This document shows positions 17,924 to 26,331 of a stretch of 64,000 bases of DNA, piece by piece. The notes below the pieces were generated by a model. That model worked only from the letters and a program-made list of their open reading frames with translations. It was not told the DNA's origin and did not search any database. Source of the stretch: Streptomyces sp. YPW6 (lineage in GTDB: Bacteria; Actinomycetota; Actinomycetes; Streptomycetales; Streptomycetaceae); assembly GCF_018866325.1 (NCBI RefSeq), contig NZ_CP076457.1:5181001-5245000 (forward strand), given 5' to 3'. Numbering within the stretch: position 1 is the stretch's first letter; every line of letters starts with the position of its first letter. Position numbers and translations under genes: made by a program.

Positions 17924-19773
17924 GAGGCGGCCCCGCGCGTCCAGGTGAGCGTGGCGCCTTGGACACGGTGGTCCTCCGGATCCCCGAACAGTTCAAGCAG
18001 CAGCGGCAGTTGCTCCAGCACCGCATCGCACAGCCGGTCGACGGCAGCGGACAGAGTCGCGGACTCCGCTGCCTCCAAGGGGCCGAGGGTGAGCAGCGAA
18101 CCGGCCCAGCGGCGGGCGGAGAGCGCGCCGTGCAGGGCGGCCAGCGGAGTCAGAGCCCGTTCGAGACCGGGGTCGCGGAGCCCGTCCAGGACCCGGACGA
18201 CGTCATCGGCCATGAGCAGCGTGGCGTGCGCCTCGCCCAGCAGCCCGGCCCGCTCCAGCAGCGGGTTCCACCGCTCGAACGGGTCCCGGGACGCGTCGGC
18301 CCCGCCGAGCCACAGCAACTCCCTCACGAGAGCCGCCTTATGGCGTCGAAGAAGGGCGGGCCACCAGTACGGGGAGGTGGGCTCCAGGGGCTCCCGCAGC
18401 TCCGGCTCCCGGCCGAGCCCCTCCTCCACGAGGGAGCGGCCTATGTCGTAGAAGATCAGCTGGCTGTCGCCGCCCGCCGTGTCGAAGGCGTGGTGGAAGT
18501 CCCGGTATCCGGCAAGGCGGTTGGAGGTCAACTGGCCGGAGAAGCCGCACCGGTGCTGGCACTCGGCGGTGAGCCGGGCGGCCATCCGGACGGTCACGGC
18601 CTTGTAGGCGGCGAGCGGCCGGCTGACGGCCGCCCAGGGCGTGAACCCCATGGCCTCCTCGCGCTCCGGGCCGGCCGGTACGGCGGCCCGGACCCCGGTC
18701 CGTAGGGCCAGGGCGCCGTCGGCTGCGCACGTCAGGGCGAAGGCGTCGGCCAGCGCGCCGAGCACCACGGTCTGCTGGCTCCGGTAGGCGAGCAGCGGCA
18801 CCCCGGGGGCGAGCCTGCTCTGCGTACGCCGCGTCCGGGCGTAGTGGACGGCCTGGACGGCGGTGTGCCGGGAGGTGGCGGCGGCGACGGCGGGCATGGC
18901 CGCCCACAGCCCCTGGCCCACGCGCAGGGTGCGCTGGAGGCGCTGCTCCGGGGACCCGGCGGGGTCGTGGAACATCGCCGCCGTGCCACTGCTTTCACCG
19001 CCGGGGGCGATCCGGGCCCCGTCGGAGAGCCAGTGGGCGGCTGCCACCCGGACGCGGTGGAACCGCACCTGCACGTAGTCCAGCGGCAGGGCGTCCAGCG
19101 CGATCGGGTCCGACAACTCGACTCCGGGAAGCGGCCCTTGCTCGTCGGTCAGGCCGACCATGAAGGCGAAGACCCCGCGGTCGGCCCCGCCCACGAAGAG
19201 CCGGGCCAGGACCACGCCCGTCTGCTCGACGCCTCGCGTACCGGCGCTCCCGAACTTGGCGGCGCCCGGCCCGGGGGTGTGCAGGACGAACGAGCCGTCG
19301 GCCGGGTCGAAGTCGGCGCGGGTGCCGGTGTCGAGGTGGCTGTTGGCCTGCCCGACCTCGGTGATCAGGTAGACGCCCTTGGCCCGGCCTTCCCGCAGGG
19401 CCGACAGCCGGGGCTCCAGCCCGTTCTGATCGTCCGAGAGTTCGGTGAGGGAGCCCAGGCAGAGCAGATGGTGGACGAGCCCCGCCAGGCAGAGGGACGG
19501 GTCGGCGGCGGCGGCATGTGCGTGGACGGCGGCGAGCCGTGCCGGGTCGTCGAGTATTCCGTCCCCGGGCGGCAACGCGTCGGCCAGCGACCGCAGTCGG
19601 CCCAGCAGAGCGACCCCTCGGCCGGGGCCGTGGACCGGCCCGGAGTCACCGTCCGCGAGGGCCTCGCGGAGCGAGGCGAGGGCGGCGAGGGCGGCAGGGT
19701 CGCAGGGGCCGTGGAGGAGCCGGAGCATCTCGGCACGGGCGTTCCCGGAGAGGGTGGGGGCGAGGGTCGTCAT
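17920..19773 (-). CDS. Acyl-CoA oxidase/dehydrogenase-like flavoprotein
   Basis: The 617-residue protein has the length and domain order of peroxisomal-type acyl-CoA oxidases rather than 380-residue dehydrogenases. ITEVGQANSHLDTGT and FDPADGSFVLHTP correspond to the flavin/acyl-binding beta domain; the C-terminal helical domains follow. In the stretch that should carry the catalytic Glu (family form TFEGEN) this protein reads TAGGDS, so the base appears lost. It may bind acyl-ACP or acyl-CoA without classical alpha,beta-oxidation, or use another base. ATG 19773 has AAGGAG eight bases upstream. It follows the acyltransferase gene by 88 bp and overlaps KAS III copy B. Confidence 0.75.
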   Translation of the reverse strand: MTTLAPTLSGNARAEMLRLLHGPCDPAALAALASLREALADGDSGPVHGPGRGVALLGRLRSLADALPPGDGILDDPARLAAVHAHAAAADPSLCLAGLVHHLLCLGSLTELSDDQNGLEPRLSALREGRAKGVYLITEVGQANSHLDTGTRADFDPADGSFVLHTPGPGAAKFGSAGTRGVEQTGVVLARLFVGGADRGVFAFMVGLTDEQGPLPGVELSDPIALDALPLDYVQVRFHRVRVAAAHWLSDGARIAPGGESSGTAAMFHDPAGSPEQRLQRTLRVGQGLWAAMPAVAAATSRHTAVQAVHYARTRRTQSRLAPGVPLLAYRSQQTVVLGALADAFALTCAADGALALRTGVRAAVPAGPEREEAMGFTPWAAVSRPLAAYKAVTVRMAARLTAECQHRCGFSGQLTSNRLAGYRDFHHAFDTAGGDSQLIFYDIGRSLVEEGLGREPELREPLEPTSPYWWPALLRRHKAALVRELLWLGGADASRDPFERWNPLLERAGLLGEAHATLLMADDVVRVLDGLRDPGLERALTPLAALHGALSARRWAGSLLTLGPLEAAESATLSAAVDRLCDAVLEQLPLLLELFGDPEDHRVQGATLTWTRGAAS

Positions 19774-19861
19774 ACGTTCTCCTTGTGGAGGAGGGGTTGG
19801 TGGATGGCTCGCGAAAGGGGGGGCAGGCGAGTCGCGGAGGAAGGCGCCGGCAGGCGCCGGT

Positions 19862-20983
19862 TCACCACGGGAACGCGGTGTCCGCGAGCGGAGCGTGGAC
19901 GGGAGGCGCCGGGTCGATGTCGGCGGCGAGCACGGTGCGGGCACTGGAGGCCAGGGCGCTTCCCGTACCGGCCTCGAAGAGCACCCCTGGCCGGTACGCC
20001 AGCACCTGACGCAGCACGGGCGGCACCGAGGCCGGCCGCACCAGGCAGTCGGCCAGCCGGGCGGCCAGGTCGTCGGCGGGCCCGTACCGGCGGCCCGCCA
20101 CGGCCGAGTGGACCGGGAACCGGGCGGCGGCGCGCGGATAGGCGCGTACGGCGGTGGCGAACTCCCGGGCCGCGTGGCCCAGGGCCGGGTGGTGGGAAGA
20201 GAACGGCAGCCTGAGCCGTACCGCCGCCACCCGCCGGTCCGCTGCCGCCTTCTCGACCAGGGCCAGCGCCGCCACCGGCCCGGAGACCACCACGGACCGC
20301 TCGTCGTTGACCACGGCCACGACGGTGTCCGCCGCTCCCGTCCCCGCCACCCCCGCCTCCTCCAGCAGTGCGTGCGCCGACCGCTCCGGGCAGGCGAGCG
20401 CGGTCAGTGCGCCGGGGCAGAAGGTGAGCGCCAGGGCGAGATCGTGCGCGGCGCGTGCGCCGTCCGCCACGGTGAAGACTCCGGCGGCCGTGAGCGCGGC
20501 GAGTTCGCCGAAGCTCACCCCGACGGCTGCCGCGGGCACCCCGTACGCCTCGCTCAGCGCCCGGTGCACGGCGGTCGACGCCCCGAACAGGGCCAGTTGG
20601 GTGGTCCCGGTGGTGGCGCTCGCGAGGGCGCGCCCGCTGGGCGGCTCGGGCCCCAGCAGCCAGGGCCCGAGCCGGGGCAGCCCGCGTTCGGCGGTCACGG
20701 TGTCGACCTGCTCGAAGACCTCACGGACGGCCTTGCGCAGGCCGGGGTGGGTGTGGGCCGAGGCGACCAGGGTGCTGACGGAGAAGTCGCCCTGGCCGGG
20801 GAAGAGATGGACGGGCCGCCGCCAGAGGAACAGCGGACGCGCGGAGCTTTCGAGGACTACAGGGCTTTCGGGGGCTGCCGGAGGGACGAGGTCTCCGGGG
20901 GCTGCGGGAGCCGCCGGGGTGACGGTGTCTCCGGGGGCTGCGGGACTTCCGGGACCGGGCGGGGGGACAGAACCGGGGCACAT
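19862..20983 (-). CDS. FabD-like malonyl-CoA:ACP acyltransferase
   Basis: The 373-residue acyltransferase contains LFPGQGDFS at its N-terminus after a Pro/Ala-rich leader, the nucleophile elbow GVSFGELAAL (usual family form GHSxGE, so the His next to Ser is Val) and the catalytic His region SSHHPALGHAA. It would load malonyl or another extender unit onto the ACP of this cluster. ATG 20983 is preceded by GAGGAAC at good spacing; the longer frame lacks a start signal. It is the first gene of the minus-strand run and faces the divergent TPR regulator, so the 206-bp gap between them should hold the cluster promoter. Confidence 0.85.
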   Translation of the reverse strand: MCPGSVPPPGPGSPAAPGDTVTPAAPAAPGDLVPPAAPESPVVLESSARPLFLWRRPVHLFPGQGDFSVSTLVASAHTHPGLRKAVREVFEQVDTVTAERGLPRLGPWLLGPEPPSGRALASATTGTTQLALFGASTAVHRALSEAYGVPAAAVGVSFGELAALTAAGVFTVADGARAAHDLALALTFCPGALTALACPERSAHALLEEAGVAGTGAADTVVAVVNDERSVVVSGPVAALALVEKAAADRRVAAVRLRLPFSSHHPALGHAAREFATAVRAYPRAAARFPVHSAVAGRRYGPADDLAARLADCLVRPASVPPVLRQVLAYRPGVLFEAGTGSALASSARTVLAADIDPAPPVHAPLADTAFPW

Positions 20984-21120
20984 GATGTTCCTCAGTCGGG
21001 GGGGAGCGCGGGGGCGCAGGCCATGCGGGGGGCGCGCTACGCCGTGCGCACTGTGGGAGCCCGGGGGAGGGCCTTCACTCTGAGTCTGTGCGGGATGCGG
21101 GCCGGTACCGCCGTGGGCCG

Positions 21121-21155
21121 GTTCCAGACATGTTGAACACGCAAGCATGTTGAAC
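21121..21155. promoter_or_regulatory. Direct repeat CATGTTGAAC in the divergent promoter region
   Basis: CATGTTGAAC occurs at 21129-21138 and again at 21146-21155, a 17-bp period. GTTC at 21121 and GAAC at 21135 also frame a partial dyad. It lies midway between the acyltransferase start (20983) and the TPR regulator start (21190), where a pathway regulator would bind to control both directions. Confidence 0.45.
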
Positions 21156-21189
21156 GGCGGCGCGAACCAGAGGGAGAAGGGGGAACGGA

Positions 21190-22722
21190 GTGGACCGAGG
21201 GGGAGAGGGAGAAACGGGGGAGAGGGTGATGGGAAGGAGAGCGGGCCGTACGGGAGCCGGCCGGGCCCGCCGTACCCCGAACCAGGCCCTGCGGCTCCTC
21301 CTGACGGAGGCGGGGTGGAGCGGTGCGCGCCTGGCCCGCGAGGTCAACGCCCTGGGCGCGGCGCAGGGGACGCCCCTGTCCTACGACCGCACGGCGGTGG
21401 CGCACTGGCTGGCCGGCAGCCGCCCCCGCCGCCCCGCACCCGCCCTGGTCGCGGAGGCCCTCTCGCGCGGTCTGGGCCGCCCGGTGCGGGAGAGGGACGC
21501 CGGGTTCGGCCCCGGGCGCGGCACGGCGCAGGGCGAACGGGACGCGGTGGAGAGCCTGGACGAGGCGCTGCGGACGACCGGCCGACGCCGGGTCACCCTG
21601 GCCGGCGCCTACTCGCTGGCCGCGCTGACGCTCCCGTGCGGACCGCTGACGCAGCCGTACGGGCCGCAGGCGAAGCCGCACGCGTCGCGGCCAGGAGTGT
21701 CCGGGGCGCCGGCGGGGGCGCACGGCCCGCCGTTCCCGAGGAACGCCCCACCCGTGCTTACGACGCACACCACACACCCCTCCCTTCCGTCCGGGCGGGT
21801 GAACGCTGCCCATGTGGCGTCCGCGCAGGAACTGCTGGCGCTCTTCTCCCGCGAGGACGCGGTCCTGGGGGGCGGGCCGGTGTACGAGCCCCTGCGGCAG
21901 TATCTGGCCGCCACGGTCCTCCCCTGGCTGAAGCACGACATGAGACCGGCCGTCCGGCGCGAACTGCTCACGGTCGCCTCCCGCCTCACCTATCTCTGCG
22001 CCTTCACCCACTTCGACATGAACCGGCACGCCGCCGCCCAGCGCCTCTACCTCACCAGCGCCGAGCTGGCGGGGGAGGCGGGGGACCGGGTCGGCCGCGG
22101 CCTGGCCCTGCGCGGCCTGAGCGTGCAGGCCCACGCGCTGGGGCACTTCGCCGAGGCGCTCCGCCTGGCGGAACAGGCGGCGAGCGCTGCGCTGCGCCAT
22201 GTTCCGCCTCACCAAAGGGCTTTCTTCCACGGCCAGTTGGCCGTGACACTGGCGGGCCGAGGCGACGCCGGGCACGCCCGCCACCTCTCGCTGGCGGACC
22301 GCTGCCTGGAGCGGTCGTCGTCGGGCGGGAGCACCCCGGTGGGCGCCTTCCACCCCGGCTCGCTCGCCCTCCAGCGCGCGGCCGTCGCGGTGAGCCTGGG
22401 TGACCGGCACGCCGCCGCCCGGGCCCTGGACCTCTCCCTGCGCCACCGCCCCGCCGACGAGCGCCGATCCCGGGCCCTGTCACTGGCGGAACTCGCGGAG
22501 ACCCAGCTGGCCATGGGACACCTGGAACAGGCCTGCCGCACCTGGCACGAGTTCCTCGACGGGCACCCGGTGGTCGACAGCGCCCGCGCCGACGACCGGC
22601 TGCGCCTGCTGATCGCCAGGACCCGCCCGTACAGCGGGAATCCTGCGGTGAACGCGCTGCTCGGCCGCGTACACGAGACGCACCGGCGACACCCGCCGAC
22701 GTCCCGGGGCCCCCGGGCCTGA
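21190..22722 (+). CDS. Helix-turn-helix/TPR transcriptional regulator
   Basis: The protein has 510 residues. The N-terminal part (PNQALRLLLTEAGWSGARL and the following YDRTAVAHWLAGSRP) reads as an XRE-like helix-turn-helix; a Pro/Gly-rich linker follows at about 150-200; the rest is helical with Ala/Leu-rich repeats such as LALRGLSVQAHALGHFAEAL, typical of TPR regulators common in Streptomyces. ATG 21229 is an alternative start with equally good purines upstream. It is divergent from the KAS/ACP cluster and codirectional with the IspH-like gene, so local control is likely. The signal it senses is unknown. Confidence 0.72.
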   Translation: MDRGGEGETGERVMGRRAGRTGAGRARRTPNQALRLLLTEAGWSGARLAREVNALGAAQGTPLSYDRTAVAHWLAGSRPRRPAPALVAEALSRGLGRPVRERDAGFGPGRGTAQGERDAVESLDEALRTTGRRRVTLAGAYSLAALTLPCGPLTQPYGPQAKPHASRPGVSGAPAGAHGPPFPRNAPPVLTTHTTHPSLPSGRVNAAHVASAQELLALFSREDAVLGGGPVYEPLRQYLAATVLPWLKHDMRPAVRRELLTVASRLTYLCAFTHFDMNRHAAAQRLYLTSAELAGEAGDRVGRGLALRGLSVQAHALGHFAEALRLAEQAASAALRHVPPHQRAFFHGQLAVTLAGRGDAGHARHLSLADRCLERSSSGGSTPVGAFHPGSLALQRAAVAVSLGDRHAAARALDLSLRHRPADERRSRALSLAELAETQLAMGHLEQACRTWHEFLDGHPVVDSARADDRLRLLIARTRPYSGNPAVNALLGRVHETHRRHPPTSRGPRA

Positions 22723-22835
22723 TCCGCCGGGGGCGGAGCGTCAGGCGGCCCCGATATTCTGGGCATTGGGCCATCGGAGTGAGGAGCGGAGGGGGCCGGA
22801 AGAACGGCACAGGCCACAGGGTTGTACGCCCTGCC

Positions 22836-22856
22836 ACGGGGACTTCCGGTCCCCGT
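22836..22856 (+). terminator. Perfect 8-bp hairpin in the leader of the IspH-like gene
   Basis: ACGGGGAC (22836-22843), loop TTCCG, GTCCCCGT (22849-22856). It lies 114 bases after the regulator stop and 42 bases before the next start, so it may end the regulator transcript or attenuate read-through. No T-run follows. Confidence 0.4.
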
Positions 22857-22897
22857 CCCCGTCTCCACCCCTTCGTTGGACCCACCGGCAGGAACGA

Positions 22898-24232
22898 ATG
22901 AACCGCAGTAAACGCTCCGACCTGTTCCTCTCCACATCCCTCCCCGTCCCACCCGGCACGGTCGCGGTCGCCACCCGGTGGTGGCACCCCCTGCGCGGGC
23001 CGATGGACTGCCCCGCCCACCCCCTGCTCACCGCCCACGCCCGGCAGGCCGGCTTCACCGTCGACGTCCGCCCGTGGGAGGAGTCCGCGGTGAACGGCGA
23101 CGACCGGGGGCCGGGGGGCACGACCGTCGTCGCGGTCTCGTACGAACGCCCGGAGGGCGGACACCGAGGCATCGCGCTGGCGGCCCACAGCGAGGACAGC
23201 GCGGCGATGGCGTTCGCCCACCGGCAGATCGAGTCCTGGCAGGCGGTGTTACGGACGCGGCGGGTGCTGTACGTGAGCGAGGAGACGTCCCTGCCGGGAG
23301 CCCCGCCCGACGGCCCGTCGCGTGCAGGCCACGCCCCGGCCCCCCACGCACAGGGCCCGTGGGCCCCCACAACGTGGGCCCCGGGGGGCCTGCACACGTC
23401 GGCCCCCCACCTCCCCACCCCTGAGACTTCACACCACACCACACCGTCACCGTCCCACCCCCGCTCCTCCGCGGTACCGCCCCAGGGAACGGGAGCACGG
23501 GGGGCGGCCTGGCTGCCCTGCGGTTGTCCGGGCGCCTCCGCCTGCCCGTCCGCCGCAGCGGCGGAACGCTCGCTGCACCGGTCGCTGGCCCGGGGTGACG
23601 AGGTCGTGATCGTGGGCGCGCCGATGGCAGGGACGGGCGGCGGATGGCTGCGGCGGAGACCGGCCGGAGCGGTGAAGCGGGCGGCGAGCGAGGCGGAGGC
23701 CAAGAAGATCGCGGTCCTGGACCCGGAGCGCCTCTCCTTCGTGGTCACCCCCGGGGCCGCGGTCTCCGAGGCGACCGCGGTCCTCCGCGTGCTCCGCCGC
23801 CGCTTCCCGCGCCTGCGCGGCCAGCATCCCTGGGAGTGGTGCTATACGACGGACGACCTGGACACGGCGGTCGGCTCCGTCCTCGGCCAGTCCGATGCCC
23901 TCCTGGTCACGGGGAACGGCGACAGCCCCCTGGTGCGCACCGCCCTGGCCCGGGCGGCCCGTTCCGGGCTCCGGGTCCGCAAGGTCACGAGCCTGGACCG
24001 GCTCCGTCCCCAGGACGTCGACGGGGCGACGATCACCGTACTGCACACCCCGGCCCCCGACCGCAGCGAGGGCGCGCCCGACGACGGCCCCGGCCACCGG
24101 GAGGAGGGCGCCGGCGGGGACGTGTCGCGGGTCCTGGACGGCCTGGGCCCCACGGGCCACGTCTGCCGCACGGTCCGCTCGGCATCTCTGCCCTCCGAAC
24201 TCAAGGGCCCACCACTCGTCAGCAACGCTTGA
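22898..24232 (+). CDS. Degenerate IspH (LytB)-like iron-sulphur protein
   Basis: This 444-residue protein aligns by eye with IspH, the 4Fe-4S enzyme making IPP/DMAPP. The clearest block is ERLSFVVTPGAAVSEATAV, then LRRRFPRLRG, WEWCYTTDDLDTAV and LLVTGNGDSPLVRTALARAA, matching the third-Cys half of IspH in order. Candidate cluster cysteines are in GPMDCPAH, ASACPSAAA and WEWCYTT. Catalytic residues look lost: the GHPEVEG His/Glu block reads GAPMAGTGG and the QTT Thr is missing. A 70-residue Pro/His/Ser-rich linker sits in the first half. ATG 22898 has AGGAACGA upstream. It is probably not a working IspH; a redox or ligand-binding role linked to the adjacent cluster is inference. Confidence 0.65.
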   Translation: MNRSKRSDLFLSTSLPVPPGTVAVATRWWHPLRGPMDCPAHPLLTAHARQAGFTVDVRPWEESAVNGDDRGPGGTTVVAVSYERPEGGHRGIALAAHSEDSAAMAFAHRQIESWQAVLRTRRVLYVSEETSLPGAPPDGPSRAGHAPAPHAQGPWAPTTWAPGGLHTSAPHLPTPETSHHTTPSPSHPRSSAVPPQGTGARGAAWLPCGCPGASACPSAAAAERSLHRSLARGDEVVIVGAPMAGTGGGWLRRRPAGAVKRAASEAEAKKIAVLDPERLSFVVTPGAAVSEATAVLRVLRRRFPRLRGQHPWEWCYTTDDLDTAVGSVLGQSDALLVTGNGDSPLVRTALARAARSGLRVRKVTSLDRLRPQDVDGATITVLHTPAPDRSEGAPDDGPGHREEGAGGDVSRVLDGLGPTGHVCRTVRSASLPSELKGPPLVSNA

Positions 24233-24289
24233 GCGCACCCTGAAGACAGGTGCTGGCGCTACGCGGTCCTTCTGATCGACGCTCTCTGC

Positions 24290-24735
24290 ATACGTCCTCT
24301 CCACACGGCCCTGACGGTGCTGATCGTCGCGGTCCGGGGTGTGAACTTCGTCGCGAGCGAGGTCGGGCTCGGACACTTCCCCCTGCTGCTCTTCTCCGCC
24401 CTGCGCTTTCCGGCCGCCGCCCTGCCCGCCGTGTTCCTGGTGGGGCGGCCGGCCGTGGACGAGGGAGCGGGCGGCCCGGTCCTCGCGTTCGTCCTCGTCG
24501 TCGGTGCGGCGGCCTGCTGGGGCGCCTCCAACGTGCTCACCCGCCGGGCCGTGCCGAGGGACGCCCTGACCTTCATGGTCTGGGTCTCGGCCGTTCCCGT
24601 GCTGCCGCTGCTGGGCGGGGTGGCGCTGGCCTCGGGCGTCGGGATGCGGACCGGGGCGTCCCGGCCGGAGGCGGCCGCCGCGGCGCCCGTCGCGACCGGC
24701 GCCGGGGAACCCGCGACGGCCCCCGCGCCCGCTAC
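24290..24735 (+). pseudogene. Decayed EamA/DMT transporter
   Basis: The frame from 24290 reads RPLHTALTVLIVAVRGVNFV, then EVGLGHFPLLLFSALRF and LPAVFLVGRP, matching the start of EamA exporters. It then jumps directly to AVDEGAGGPVLAFVLV and WGASNVLTRRA of the second EamA repeat, so about 70 residues are deleted in frame. The codon where Met is expected is ATA (24290-24292). After VWVSAVPVLPLL the sequence loses resemblance to the family and becomes Ala/Pro-rich. With start loss, internal deletion and missing C-terminal helices, no working transporter can be made. It ends against the convergent isomerase gene. Confidence 0.75.
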
Positions 24736-25520
24736 TGCTTCGGGGCCGCCAGTCGCAGCAGGTGCTCGCGTCCGGCGCCGAGCAGACCCGGCAGCTCCGC
24801 CGCCCCCGGGTGCCAGCGCTTCTCGTACTCCCAGCACACCCAGGTGTCCGGACCCAGCCCGTCCAGGCACTCCGCCAGCGGCAGCGCCCCGGAGCCCAGC
24901 GGCAGCGGAGTGAGGTCGTCCGCGGAGGCGACGTCCTTCACCTGGACGTAGCCCAGGTGCGGGGCGAGCACCGCGCGGCCGGCCGTCGGCTCCTCACCGG
25001 CGCGCCAGGTGTGCAGCACGTCCCAGATCGCGCCGACCCGGGGGTGGCCGACGGTGGCGACGACCCGGGCGACGTCGAGGCCCGCGGGGTGCGAGTCGTG
25101 CGTCTCCAGCAGGATGCTCACGCCCATGTCGGCGGCGGCCGGGGCCGCCGCGCCGAGCCGCCGGGCGGCCGTCGCGTCCGCCTCCGCCTGCTCCTGGTCG
25201 CCGCCGCCGGGGAAGACCCGGACGAAGGGCGCGCCCAGGTCCCGGGCGAGCTTCACCAGCTCGGACAGCTCCGCCAGGACCGGCTCGTCGTCCCCTTCGG
25301 CGGCCACCTTGACGTACCCGGCGAGGGCCGCGATCTCCACCCCGCCCGCCTTGAACGCCTCGACCACGTCCGCCCGCTCCAGCGACGAGAGCCCCAGGTG
25401 CACGGGCTCCTCGGGGTGGACCCGCAGCTCCACCCCCTGGTAGCCGTTCCCGGCGGCGAGCCGGACGACCTCGGCGACCGGCGTCCCCGGCACCCCGAGA
25501 GTGGAGAAAGCGAGCTTCAT
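24732..25520 (-). CDS. Sugar phosphate isomerase/epimerase-family TIM barrel
   Basis: The 262-residue xylose-isomerase-like TIM barrel starts MKLAFSTLGVPG. Motifs include GYQGVELRV, SILLETHDSH with the metal-binding Glu, GAIWDVLHTW with Asp and His, and YVQVKDV with a Gln/Lys pair, then CWEYEKRWHP near the end with the last Glu. Length is normal for the family. ATG 25520 has GGAAGGAC upstream; the longer frame lacks a start signal. It stands alone between the broken transporter and the GAF gene. Substrate unknown; relatives act on inositols, ketoses or hydroxypyruvate. Confidence 0.83.
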   Translation of the reverse strand: MKLAFSTLGVPGTPVAEVVRLAAGNGYQGVELRVHPEEPVHLGLSSLERADVVEAFKAGGVEIAALAGYVKVAAEGDDEPVLAELSELVKLARDLGAPFVRVFPGGGDQEQAEADATAARRLGAAAPAAADMGVSILLETHDSHPAGLDVARVVATVGHPRVGAIWDVLHTWRAGEEPTAGRAVLAPHLGYVQVKDVASADDLTPLPLGSGALPLAECLDGLGPDTWVCWEYEKRWHPGAAELPGLLGAGREHLLRLAAPKQ

Positions 25521-25710
25521 GTGCGTGTCCTTCCCTTGCGCTTCGTGCCCTGCGCCCTGCCTGCTGTGCCCGGTGCCCTGTCCCTGCGATCGACGTCCCG
25601 CGCCTGGTGTTCCGTGCCGATGTGCCGTCGCCCCGCTCCTGCCCGCCGGGCCGGTGGCTACTCCCGTGCGGGGGCCGGTCGGCTCCTGCACGGGCCGGTA
25701 CCGCGGAGCC

Positions 25711-26331
25711 TCAGCCGACGCCTCGCAGCAGTCGCTCCAGGCTACCCAGCAGACGCAGCGCGTCCTCGCGTTCCGCGCCCGCCAGTGTCTGCCCGGCCAG
25801 GGCCGCGCGATCCTCGGCCTCCCGCACCCGCTCCGGGGTGATCACCCGCAGCGCGGCGGCCGCCTGCCGGGCGAACATCGCGAGCAGGTCCAGCTCCCGT
25901 ACCCCCGAACGGGCCTGCGGGGAGGGGTCCAGCACCTCCAGGACGCCCAGGACCCGGGCGTCGCTGATGAGCGGGGCCGCCATCAGGGCGTTCGGCACGT
26001 ACGCGGTCGACTCCGCCAGCGAGCGGTCGAAGGACGGATCGGAGCTCAGGTCGTCGACCACCATCGGCTCGCCGGAGGTCGCCACCCACCCGGCGATCCC
26101 GCGCCCGGCCGGGAAGCGGCGGCCCACGAGGAACTCCTCGCCCTGCCCGGACACGGCCTGGAAGACCAGCTCGTCCGCCTCCTCGTCGAGCAGGAACACC
26201 GAGCTGGCCTCGGCCCCGAAGATGGCGCGGGCCACGTCGACGACCGACTGGAGCAGTTCGCTGCGCGGCGCGTCGGCGACCGTGGCGGTGGCGGAGAAGG
26301 CGGCGGCGGAATCAGTTCTCGGAGTCATCAC
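25711..26331 (-). CDS. GAF-domain sensory protein
   Basis: The 206-residue cytosolic protein has one GAF domain at about residues 24-165: ELLQSVVDVARAIFGAEASS, LDEEADELVFQAVSG, GRGIAGWVATSGEPMVV and APLISDARVLGVLEVLD. A short helical tail follows. No output domain is attached, so it must work by binding a ligand or a partner. It overlaps the protease gene by 20 bases (26312-26331) and is the last gene of the run from the radical SAM enzyme, which includes a nucleotidyl cyclase. GAF domains often bind cyclic nucleotides, so it could read that signal; this is inference. Confidence 0.85.
   Translation of the reverse strand: MMTPRTDSAAAFSATATVADAPRSELLQSVVDVARAIFGAEASSVFLLDEEADELVFQAVSGQGEEFLVGRRFPAGRGIAGWVATSGEPMVVDDLSSDPSFDRSLAESTAYVPNALMAAPLISDARVLGVLEVLDPSPQARSGVRELDLLAMFARQAAAALRVITPERVREAEDRAALAGQTLAGAEREDALRLLGSLERLLRGVG

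Noticed and set aside
13375..20983. Housekeeping fatty-acid synthase operon
   Set aside because: The gene set includes two KAS III, an acyl-CoA oxidase-like protein and an SDR in an order unlike the fabD-fabH-acpP-fabF core operon, and faces a TPR regulator.
22898..24232. Functional IspH annotation
   Set aside because: Catalytic His/Glu block and Thr are replaced, so the isoprenoid enzyme function is not supported.
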